Position numbers and translations under genes: made by a program
DNA from: a bacterium
GTDB lineage: Bacteria; SZUA-79; Acidulodesulfobacterales; Acidulodesulfobacteraceae
Direction of reading: 5' to 3'
Assembly (NCBI GenBank): GCA_021781285.1
Contig: JAJXXD010000140.1
Span: 1-7,270 of the forward strand
DNA length: 7,270 nucleotides
Shown here: piece after piece, positions 1 through 6,050 of the stretch
Position numbering within the stretch: the first letter of the stretch is position 1
How the letters are laid out: every line of letters starts with the position of its first letter
The notes under the pieces: generated by a model
What the model was told of the DNA's origin: nothing
The model's database searches: none
What the model saw: only the letters and a program-made list of their open reading frames with translations

Positions 1-1014
1 GACAGCCTCGGACTTAAAGTAGAAAAAAATATTTATGGAAGAATAGAAGCGCAGGTTGCAAAACAGGTTATTTTCCAAAAAATAAAAGAAATAGAATACA
101 AAAATATTTTTAACGAATTTAACGAGAGGAAGGGAGATATAGTCAGCGGGCTCGTAAGAAAGGTTGAGAAGTCCTTGATAATAGTAGATCTTGGAAAAAC
201 CGAGGCTGTTTTGCCGAGGCAGGAGCAAATATTCAGCGAAACATACAGACCGCACGACAGGATAAGAGCCGTCCTGTCCAATATTAAAATGGAAAAAGGC
301 GGACCTAAACTTATTCTTTCCCGCGCTTCGGACGAGTTTCTCATTAAACTTTTTGAGACCGAAGTTCCGGAAATATATGATGGAGCGGTTAAGATAGTGA
401 GAGTTGCCAGAGCGCCCGGATTCAGGTCTAAAATTGCCGTTGCGACCACTAATAAGGACATAGACCCGGTAGGCGCATGCGTGGGAATGAGGGGAATCAG
501 GATACAGAGCATAACCAACGAGCTTAGAGGCGAAAAAATAGATATTATACCTTATTCGGATAACCCATCGAAATTTGTCGTAAGCGCTTTAAGTTCCGTT
601 GAAGTTTCCAATATTATAGTCAATGAGGACTTGAAGTCGATTGCCGTTATAGTTCCGGACGACCAGCTTGCGCTTGCGATAGGCAAACAGGGTCAAAACG
701 TAAGGCTTGCCTCAAAAATTACAGGTTATAAAATAGACATTCTAAGCGAATCTAAAATCAGCGCAAAGGATAAAAACGCTTACAAAGACCTTATGGATAT
801 ACCCGGAGTAGGGGAAATTACGGCAAAACTTTTATATGATAACGGATATATTACGGCAAACGATATAGTTAACGCGGATGCCGAAAAGTTAGCCAAAGAT
901 ATTTCCGTAGATGTAAAAAAAGCTGAGAAGATTATTAACTCGGCAAGCGTTTATTCAGAAAAAGTAAAATCAGATGTGGAACTTAAAGAAAAAATAGAAA
1001 AAGATACTATTTAA
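1..1014 (+). CDS. nusA: Transcription elongation/termination factor NusA (5' end missing)
   Basis: NusA binds RNA polymerase and nascent RNA and modulates pausing, termination and antitermination. The frame is open from base 1 and ends at TAA 1012-1014, giving 337 visible residues; roughly the first 90 residues (most of the polymerase-binding N-terminal domain) lie upstream of the window. Visible in order: the end of the N-terminal domain with the RIEAQVAKQVIFQKI helix, an S1 domain (about residues 45-110 of the visible part, starting GDIVSGLV), KH1 with DPVGACVGMRG (GMRG at 162-165), KH2 with IGKQGQNVRLA (GKQG at 228-231), then one helix-hairpin-helix module starting at IPGVG (267-271) with a degenerate second hairpin, and a short charged tail. 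The tail module resembles the C-terminal repeats of proteobacterial NusA, but there is one copy rather than the two of E. coli. It leads the operon; infB follows 51 bases downstream in the same frame. Internal TTG or ATG codons are not starts because homology continues to base 1. Confidence 0.97.
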   Translation, partial: DSLGLKVEKNIYGRIEAQVAKQVIFQKIKEIEYKNIFNEFNERKGDIVSGLVRKVEKSLIIVDLGKTEAVLPRQEQIFSETYRPHDRIRAVLSNIKMEKGGPKLILSRASDEFLIKLFETEVPEIYDGAVKIVRVARAPGFRSKIAVATTNKDIDPVGACVGMRGIRIQSITNELRGEKIDIIPYSDNPSKFVVSALSSVEVSNIIVNEDLKSIAVIVPDDQLALAIGKQGQNVRLASKITGYKIDILSESKISAKDKNAYKDLMDIPGVGEITAKLLYDNGYITANDIVNADAEKLAKDISVDVKKAEKIINSASVYSEKVKSDVELKEKIEKDTI

Positions 1015-1019
1015 AAGAG

Positions 1020-1059
1020 AAAGGGGCAGACCTCTAAGTCTATCTCCTTTAAAAAAGGG
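1020..1059 (+). promoter_or_regulatory. Alternative hairpins overlapping the infB ribosome binding site
   Basis: Two stems in the nusA-infB spacer share one strand. Stem A pairs AAAGGGG (1020-1026) with CTCCTTT (1044-1050), including one G-U pair, continues after a small 1x2 internal loop as AGAC (1028-1031) with GTCT (1038-1041), and has a six-base loop. Stem B pairs TCCTTT (1045-1050) with AAAGGG (1054-1059) over an AAA loop and would hide the infB Shine-Dalgarno (AAGGGA, 1055-1060, five bases before ATG 1066). The two cannot form together, so stem A would expose the ribosome binding site and stem B would mask it. The shared strand CTCCTTT is identical to the core of the usual 16S anti-Shine-Dalgarno. 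There is no U tract, so this is not an intrinsic terminator. The base pairing is directly visible; a regulatory role is inference and stem B has a tight loop. Confidence 0.4.
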
Positions 1060-1065
1060 AAAATA

Positions 1066-3390
1066 ATGGAAGAAAGAAGGGTTTCTAAAGGAGTTATCAG
1101 AAGAAGGGCAAGCAGGACGGAACCGGAAGAAACTAAAGGAATTCCGTCTGAGGCTGCGCCGGAAAATATATCTTTAGCCGAAAAGCAGGAAAGCGGTGAA
1201 AACCTCTTAGCGCCTGCCGGAGTTTTAACCAAAGAGCATAAAAAGACTGAGCCGCAGCATCCCTCAGCCGCTGAAGAAATGCCTCTCAAGGAAAAAGAAA
1301 ACGCTGTTAAATCAAAAAAAGTCGGCAAAAAAGAAGAAGCTCAAAAGCCGGACGTTCTCAGCGTAATAAAAACCTTAGACAATCTGAAAGTTAAAAGTAT
1401 TTCGGGAGAAGCGGCCGAATCCGCTTCCCATAAAAAACCCGTCAAAAAAGAAGAAATAAAGAAAGGTCCTCAAGCTAAATTTTCTAAAAACGAAAAGTTT
1501 ATAGATACGTCCGAAGAAGGGGAATCGTTTATTTTCAGGAAGCATAAAAGAAAATTCGGCGGCAAGTTCCATAAGCAGCCCAAGCGCGTCCAACAGATAG
1601 TTCCGGAAAAAAAGGCGTCCAAGAAAGTAATTAAAATAAGCAGCGGCATAACCGTAAACGAATTATCCCAGTCTCTCGGAGTCAAAGCGTCCGAAGTTAT
1701 AAAAAAATTAATGGACGTCGGCATAATAGCTACTATGAACCATATAATAGACATAGACGCGGCTTCCCTTATCGCTTCCGAGTACGGATATACCGTAGAA
1801 AACGTCAGCTTTAACGAGGCGATAGCGCTGGAAGAATCAGTTGACGCGGAAGAATCGCTTCTGCCGAGAGCTCCGGTAGTGACGGTTATGGGCCACGTTG
1901 ACCACGGTAAGACTTCACTTCTCGATGCCATAAGAAAAACAAACGTTACTTCTAACGAAGCCGGCGGAATAACGCAGCACATAGGCGCATACAGCGTTAA
2001 GATAGACGATTCCATGATTACTTTTCTGGATACCCCCGGACATGAAGCGTTTACGGAAATGAGGGCGAGAGGCGCGGGCATAACCGATATAGTAGTTCTT
2101 GTAGTTGCGGCGGACGACGGAGTTATGCCTCAGACAATCGAAGCAATTAACCATGCTAAAGCCGCCAATGTTCCTATTATAGTCGCCATAAATAAAATAG
2201 ACAAGCCCGGCGCAAACCCCGCTAAAATTAAAAACAGCCTTCTGGAATACGGTCTCGTTTCGGAGGAACTGGGCGGAACGACCCTTTATGCACAGGTTTC
2301 GGCTAAAACGGGCGTCGGAATAAAAGAGCTTCTCGAACTCATCATACTTCAATCCGAAATATTAGAATTAAAAGCAAATCCGAATAAGCCGGCAAGAGGA
2401 ACAGTTATCGAAGCAAAGCTCGATAAGGGAAGGGGTCCGGTAGCTACGGTTTTAATCCAGAGCGGCACTTTAAAGGTGAACGACAGCGCGGTATGCGGTT
2501 TGTATTATGTCAAAGTCAGGGCAATGCTTGATTACAAGGGAAACAAGATTGAAACGGCCGGCCCGTCCATTCCCGTCGAAATATTCGGCTTGGAAGGCGT
2601 CGCGTCTCCCGGAGACAATTTTATCGCTCTTAAGGACGAGAAAGAAGCAAAAAGAATAAGTATGGAAAGACAGTTGAAGCACAGGGAAGTCGAGTTAAGC
2701 TCCAATGCAAGGCTTACTTTGGAAGGATTGTACGAAAAAATTAAATCCGGCGACGTAAAAGAACTTAGATTAATCGTTAAAACTGATGTTTACGGCTCTA
2801 TGGAAGCGCTAATACAGTCGTTTAAAAAACTTTCCAATCCTAAGGTAAAAGTCAATATAATACACAGCGGGGCGTCGGCAATTACCGAAAGCGACGTTAT
2901 GCTTGCAAAAGCGACTAATTCCATAATCATAGCCTTTAACGTACGTCCGGAGTCTAAGGCTTCGGCATTAAGCGAAACCGAAGGAATAGAAATCAGGTAC
3001 TACAGCATTATTTACGATGCGGTAAAAGATATAAAAGATGCAATGGAGGGCTTGCTTGCCCCCATAGAAAAAGAAAGAATTACGGGTAAGGCGGAAGTAA
3101 GGAGCGTTTTTAACGTTCCAAAGTTTGGAGCGGTTGCAGGATCTTTCGTATTAAGCGGATTTATTAAAAGATCGTCCAGCGCCAGACTTTTACGAGATAA
3201 TGTAGTTATATACACGGGGCATATAGATTCGTTGAAAAGGTTTAAAGAAGACGCAAAAGAAGTTCAGGCAAATTTTGAATGCGGGATTCTGCTTGAAAAT
3301 TTTAACGATATAAAAGTCGGAGATATCGTAGAAGCTTATGATATAGAATATATTAAGCAGACGCTGGAATCTTCGGTCAATAACGCGTAA
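1066..3390 (+). CDS. infB: Translation initiation factor IF2
   Basis: IF2 is the GTPase that delivers initiator fMet-tRNA to the 30S subunit and promotes 50S joining. Residues 1-185 are a low-complexity Lys/Glu-rich arm with a GVIRRR motif near the start. An IF2_N module follows (about 186-250, GITVNELSQSLGV). The G domain has G1 GHVDHGKT (276-283), G2 GITQHIGAY (301-309), G3 DTPGH (322-326), G4 NKID (376-379) and G5 SAK (412-414), all intact. A beta-barrel domain II starts near 440 (ARGTVIEAKLDKGRGP), the IF-2 domain III lies around 565-660, and the C-terminal initiator-tRNA binding domain covers about 670-770 with ECGILLENFNDIKVGD from 738. At 774 residues it is shorter than E. coli IF2 (890) and lacks the additional IF2_N module that many bacteria carry at the extreme N-terminus. 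ATG 1066 is the first possible start after the nusA stop and has AAGGGA five bases upstream. Confidence 0.98.
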   Translation: MEERRVSKGVIRRRASRTEPEETKGIPSEAAPENISLAEKQESGENLLAPAGVLTKEHKKTEPQHPSAAEEMPLKEKENAVKSKKVGKKEEAQKPDVLSVIKTLDNLKVKSISGEAAESASHKKPVKKEEIKKGPQAKFSKNEKFIDTSEEGESFIFRKHKRKFGGKFHKQPKRVQQIVPEKKASKKVIKISSGITVNELSQSLGVKASEVIKKLMDVGIIATMNHIIDIDAASLIASEYGYTVENVSFNEAIALEESVDAEESLLPRAPVVTVMGHVDHGKTSLLDAIRKTNVTSNEAGGITQHIGAYSVKIDDSMITFLDTPGHEAFTEMRARGAGITDIVVLVVAADDGVMPQTIEAINHAKAANVPIIVAINKIDKPGANPAKIKNSLLEYGLVSEELGGTTLYAQVSAKTGVGIKELLELIILQSEILELKANPNKPARGTVIEAKLDKGRGPVATVLIQSGTLKVNDSAVCGLYYVKVRAMLDYKGNKIETAGPSIPVEIFGLEGVASPGDNFIALKDEKEAKRISMERQLKHREVELSSNARLTLEGLYEKIKSGDVKELRLIVKTDVYGSMEALIQSFKKLSNPKVKVNIIHSGASAITESDVMLAKATNSIIIAFNVRPESKASALSETEGIEIRYYSIIYDAVKDIKDAMEGLLAPIEKERITGKAEVRSVFNVPKFGAVAGSFVLSGFIKRSSSARLLRDNVVIYTGHIDSLKRFKEDAKEVQANFECGILLENFNDIKVGDIVEAYDIEYIKQTLESSVNNA

Positions 3391-3429
3391 AAAGATTTAT
3401 TTGTATATATATGGGAGAGTTTTAATAAA

Positions 3430-3786
3430 TTGATAGAAAGAAATAAAAGAGTGGCGGAAATGATATCCAGGGAAGTTTCTTTGTGTTTGGAATTTGAGGT
3501 AAACGACGCCAGATTGAAAAACGTTACTATTATAAGCGCGGAAATATCGAAGGACCTAAAATTCTGTAAAATATTTTTCAGCGTATTGGGTTCCGAAAAA
3601 GAAATAAAAAAAGCGTTAAGCGGTTTCGAAAGTTCCAAAAATTTTATTAAAAAAAATGTTTTTTCCAAGGTTCTTTTGAGGGTAGTGCCGGAAATCAGGT
3701 TTGAATATTACGGCGGATTACAAAAGGCTTTTGATATAAACACGATTATAAACGAATATAATTCTACAAAACAAACGACAAAATAA
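3430..3786 (+). CDS. rbfA: 30S ribosome-binding factor RbfA
   Basis: RbfA is a small KH-fold protein that binds the immature 30S subunit and assists 16S rRNA 5'-end maturation and cold adaptation. The 118-residue product matches the family in size and pattern: ERNKRVAEMISREVS at the start, EVNDARLKNVTIISAEISKDLK in the middle (the usual D-PRL-x-VT-x-V-S-DL region), and VPEIRFEYYGGLQKAFDINTII at the end. I choose TTG 3430: the RVA segment is conserved in RbfA and must be included, no ATG or GTG lies between the infB stop and this codon, and GGGAG (3413-3417) precedes it, although 12 bases away is long. GTG 3451 (residue 8) is the only nearby alternative and would cut the conserved first helix. 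It lies 39 bases after infB and 6 bases before the next gene, so it is almost certainly co-transcribed. Confidence 0.93.
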   Translation: MIERNKRVAEMISREVSLCLEFEVNDARLKNVTIISAEISKDLKFCKIFFSVLGSEKEIKKALSGFESSKNFIKKNVFSKVLLRVVPEIRFEYYGGLQKAFDINTIINEYNSTKQTTK

Positions 3787-3792
3787 ACAATT

Positions 3793-4917
3793 ATGGTATC
3801 TATAAAAAAAGAATATTCGGCTTCGGATTTAAAGGCTTTAAATAATTACGCCGCAGATATATTCCGCATCATAGAAACGTCTAAAAAAGTTCTTATAGCG
3901 ACGCATGAAAATCCGGAAGGCGACGCTATAAGTTCGGTTATAGCGACCGGCCTTTTTTTAAAGGCGTTAGATAAAGACGTTTATTTATACGATAAAGACC
4001 AGATACCGAATAATTTAAAATTTTTACCGGGAGTCGATAAATTTTTAAACGAGTTTCCGAAAGAACCCATAGATTTGCTTATAGTCGTCGATTGCGGGGA
4101 ATTTTCGCGCATAGGGGCTAATTACGGAGAGCTCTCCGTAATAAACAGAATAATTAATATCGACCATCATTTTACAAACACATTTTTCGGACATTCTAAC
4201 CTCGTACTGCCCGATGCAAGTTCTGCAGGCGAAGTTCTTTTCTATCTTTTTTTAGCATATGGAGCCTATGTAAACGATATTGCGTATTCTCCTTTCGATA
4301 ATTTTCTTGGAGACAAATTAGGCGAACCTCTTCCATGCGGAATTGAAGAAAGAAAAAAAATATTATCGTATCTAAACGACGACATTGCTCTGTCTTTATA
4401 TACGTCTATATTGACAGATACCGGTTCTTTTCATTATTCTTCGGCGAATAAAAGATCTTTTTATATATGTTCCGTTTTAAACGAATATAATTTAGACCCC
4501 GCTGAAATAGCCACCGAGCTTTTTGAAACCAAGCCCGCCGAGATGTATTTTCTGCTGGGGAAAAGTTTAAACACGCTTGAATTTTCCTCCAACGGAAAGG
4601 TCGCCTCTATGGTCGGAACCAAGAAAATGATAGAAGATGTTTTGAAAGAAGGGGACGGAAACAGAATTAACGGTTTATACGAAAATTTCGTAAACTATCC
4701 GAGGTCGATTCAGGGAGTAGAAATAGCGATATTTTTCAGGGAAACCGGATTCAATCAATACAGATTGAATTTCAGGTCTAAAAGTTACGCGAACGTCGCA
4801 TACGTCGCGGAGAAGTTTGGCGGCGGCGGACATAAATTTGCGGCGGGATGCAAAGTAAGCGGCGATATAAACGAAATTAAAAACGAAGTATATAAATATT
4901 GCGGCGAAATAATATAA
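3793..4917 (+). CDS. nrnA: DHH/DHHA1 family phosphoesterase, NrnA-like (nanoRNase/pAp phosphatase)
   Basis: Members of this family in the rbfA-truB position are usually NrnA-like Mn-dependent enzymes that degrade 2-5 nt RNA oligomers and dephosphorylate pAp. Visible motifs: motif I HENPEGDA (38-45), motif II VVDCGE with D100, the signature DHH (124-126), motif IV LTDTGSF with D209, and the DHHA1 glycine motif GGGGHKFAAG (343-352). Two things are odd. Motif I has Glu42 where the family usually has Asp in the PDxD metal site, and about 30 extra residues (roughly 160-188) are inserted between the DHH motif and motif IV, making the protein 374 residues against about 310-340 for typical members. 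ATG 3793 is the only candidate start, 6 bases after the rbfA stop, and I see no Shine-Dalgarno, which suggests translational coupling. The family call is firm; oligoribonuclease rather than cyclic-dinucleotide activity is inference from context and the lack of extra sensory or membrane domains. Confidence 0.88.
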   Translation: MVSIKKEYSASDLKALNNYAADIFRIIETSKKVLIATHENPEGDAISSVIATGLFLKALDKDVYLYDKDQIPNNLKFLPGVDKFLNEFPKEPIDLLIVVDCGEFSRIGANYGELSVINRIINIDHHFTNTFFGHSNLVLPDASSAGEVLFYLFLAYGAYVNDIAYSPFDNFLGDKLGEPLPCGIEERKKILSYLNDDIALSLYTSILTDTGSFHYSSANKRSFYICSVLNEYNLDPAEIATELFETKPAEMYFLLGKSLNTLEFSSNGKVASMVGTKKMIEDVLKEGDGNRINGLYENFVNYPRSIQGVEIAIFFRETGFNQYRLNFRSKSYANVAYVAEKFGGGGHKFAAGCKVSGDINEIKNEVYKYCGEII

Positions 4918-4925
4918 ATACGGTT

Positions 4926-5666
4926 ATGGATAAAGGTAAAAATAACAGCATAAGCGGGATTTTAGTCATAGACAAGCCTAAAGATATGACCTCGTTCAAA
5001 GTAGATTTTTTAATAAAAAAGGAACTTAACTGTTCTAAAGTAGGTCATGCCGGAACTTTGGATCCGTTTGCGACCGGAGTTCTCCCCGTTCTTTTAAATA
5101 AAGCCACAAAGCTTCAGGACAGCTTAATTAATCTTCCTAAATCTTACGAAGGGACACTTAAATTAGGCATAAGTACTGATACGCTCGATATCGCCGGCCG
5201 CCAAAACGGCGGAAGAGACGTTTCCGATTCGGAAACCGACGGCGTAATCAGCTATTTAAATAATTTAAAAGGCGATTTTATTCAAAAGATACCGGCTTTC
5301 AGCGCCAGAAAACATAAAGGAGTTCCCCTATATAAATATGCAAGAAAAAATATCGACGTAATTCTGGAAAATCCTACGTCCGTAGTTAAAATTTATAATT
5401 TCGAAGTAAAATCGCGCCGAAATACTTTTATAGATTTCAGATGCACCGTTTCAAAAGGAACATATGTAAGGGCGATTGCTCAGGATATAATGGATAAATT
5501 CGATATTCCGGCGCATCTTTACAGCCTTAAAAGGACGAGCGCCGGCGGTTTCGATATTTCCGAAGCTCTGCCGCTGGAGTCGCTCGAAAAAGGCCCCGAT
5601 TTCATAATCGAGAACCTGATACATATTAATAACGTTTCCGGTATTCGTACCGGCGGCATTAATTAA
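4926..5666 (+). CDS. truB: tRNA pseudouridine(55) synthase TruB
   Basis: TruB isomerises U55 in the T-loop of tRNAs and also acts as a tRNA folding chaperone. The 246-residue product opens with ISGILVIDKPKDMTSF, carries HAGTLDPFATGVLPV (41-55) with catalytic Asp46, KSYEGTLKLG with the conserved Tyr74, FSARKHKGVPLYKYAR, and SKGTYVRAIAQDI with Arg182, so the whole catalytic core is present. It ends soon after the core (FIIENLIHINNV), so the additional C-terminal domain seen in longer TruBs such as that of E. coli (314 residues) is absent. I prefer ATG 4926, 8 bases after the nrnA stop; TTG 4899, overlapping nrnA by 19 bases, would add nine residues (MRRNNINTV) that are not expected from the family. 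Neither start has a recognisable Shine-Dalgarno, again pointing to coupling with the upstream gene. Confidence 0.95.
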   Translation: MDKGKNNSISGILVIDKPKDMTSFKVDFLIKKELNCSKVGHAGTLDPFATGVLPVLLNKATKLQDSLINLPKSYEGTLKLGISTDTLDIAGRQNGGRDVSDSETDGVISYLNNLKGDFIQKIPAFSARKHKGVPLYKYARKNIDVILENPTSVVKIYNFEVKSRRNTFIDFRCTVSKGTYVRAIAQDIMDKFDIPAHLYSLKRTSAGGFDISEALPLESLEKGPDFIIENLIHINNVSGIRTGGIN

Positions 5667-5724
5667 AATATATATAATAACTAATTAAACTAACTAAAAC
5701 ATATCCTTAAGGGGGTTCAATTAA
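5667..5724 (+). promoter_or_regulatory. AT-rich rpsO leader with strong ribosome binding site
   Basis: This 58-base spacer is the longest in the window. It contains a perfect TATAAT at 5673-5678, but no recognisable -35 box lies 16-18 bases upstream, so an internal promoter is only possible; the match may be chance in AT-rich DNA. AAGGGGG (5709-5715), nine bases before ATG 5725, is the clearest purine-rich ribosome binding site in the window and overlaps a perfect palindrome CCTTAAGG (5705-5712). In E. coli and several other bacteria S15 represses its own translation by binding the rpsO leader; I see no stable hairpin here that would make such a site. Confidence 0.35.
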
Positions 5725-5994
5725 ATGCCTATTTCAAAAGAAGAAAAAAACGCAATAATCGAGAAATTTAAGACCCATAGCAACGATTCCGGTTCGGTAG
5801 AAGTGCAGGTTTCCCTGCTTACATACCGGATTAATTTATTGTCGGAACATTTTAAAAAATTTGCCAAAGACCATCATTCAAGAAGGGGTCTTTTAAAAAT
5901 GGTTTCAAAAAGAAGGCATCTTCTCGATTATCTGAAAAGCAAGGACGATGCAAGATATAAATCTTTAATCGAAGCCCTTGATCTTCGCAAATAA
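5725..5994 (+). CDS. rpsO: 30S ribosomal protein S15
   Basis: S15 is a primary 16S rRNA binding protein that nucleates assembly of the 30S platform and contacts the 50S subunit in an intersubunit bridge. The 89-residue product has exactly the family length. It shows the SGSVEVQVSLLTYRI helix, the loop DHHSRRGLLKMVSKRR (rRNA-binding residues) and the closing LLDYLKSKDDARYKSLIEALDLRK. The start at ATG 5725 is set by the strong AAGGGGG site and by homology (MPISKEEKNAIIEKF). Codon use is milder than in its neighbours: only one of five Ile codons is ATA, as expected for a highly expressed gene. It sits between truB and pnp, its usual place in many bacteria. Confidence 0.98.
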   Translation: MPISKEEKNAIIEKFKTHSNDSGSVEVQVSLLTYRINLLSEHFKKFAKDHHSRRGLLKMVSKRRHLLDYLKSKDDARYKSLIEALDLRK

Positions 5995-6050
5995 AAACGA
6001 TAAATTAATTTTTCTTAAAAGCAAGTTAATCAGATTCAATAGGAGACAAG
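5995..6050 (+). other. rpsO-pnp spacer with weak AT stem and pnp ribosome binding site
   Basis: The 56-base spacer ends with AGGAG (6041-6045), five bases before the pnp ATG. A weak stem pairs ATTAATTT (6004-6011) with AAGTTAAT (6023-6030), eight pairs including one G-U and no G-C. It lacks a GC-rich stem followed by a U run, so it is not a convincing terminator. In E. coli the equivalent spacer holds a terminator and the RNase III hairpin used in PNPase autoregulation; this stem is in the same place but is too weak to claim that role. Confidence 0.35.

Noticed and set aside
33..518. Open frame of 161 codons on the - strand inside nusA
   Set aside because: It is the complement of strongly conserved S1/KH coding sequence, has no recognisable family features, and would lie wholly inside a clear gene.
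1470..2352. Overlapping open frames of 203 and 145 codons on the - strand inside infB
   Set aside because: Both are shadows of the conserved IF2 G domain and linker, with no ribosome binding site or recognisable domain.
3401..3412. TATATATAT stretch before rbfA as a possible -10 promoter element
   Set aside because: No -35 box at suitable spacing; the spacer is only 39 bases and the genes are clearly in an operon.
3649..3664. A8 run followed by TG and T6 in rbfA, a possible slippage site
   Set aside because: The reading frame continues with normal RbfA sequence on both sides, and such runs are common in this AT-rich coding sequence (Lys/Asn/Phe codons).
4899..4925. Alternative truB start at TTG 4899
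   Set aside because: It overlaps the nrnA end, has no ribosome binding site, and adds nine residues not expected in TruB; ATG 4926 fits better.
5198..5212. GC-rich hairpin CCGCC-AAAAC-GGCGG inside truB
   Set aside because: It has no U tract and lies in the middle of an intact coding region, so it is not a terminator; the bases are explained by the Gly/Arg codons.
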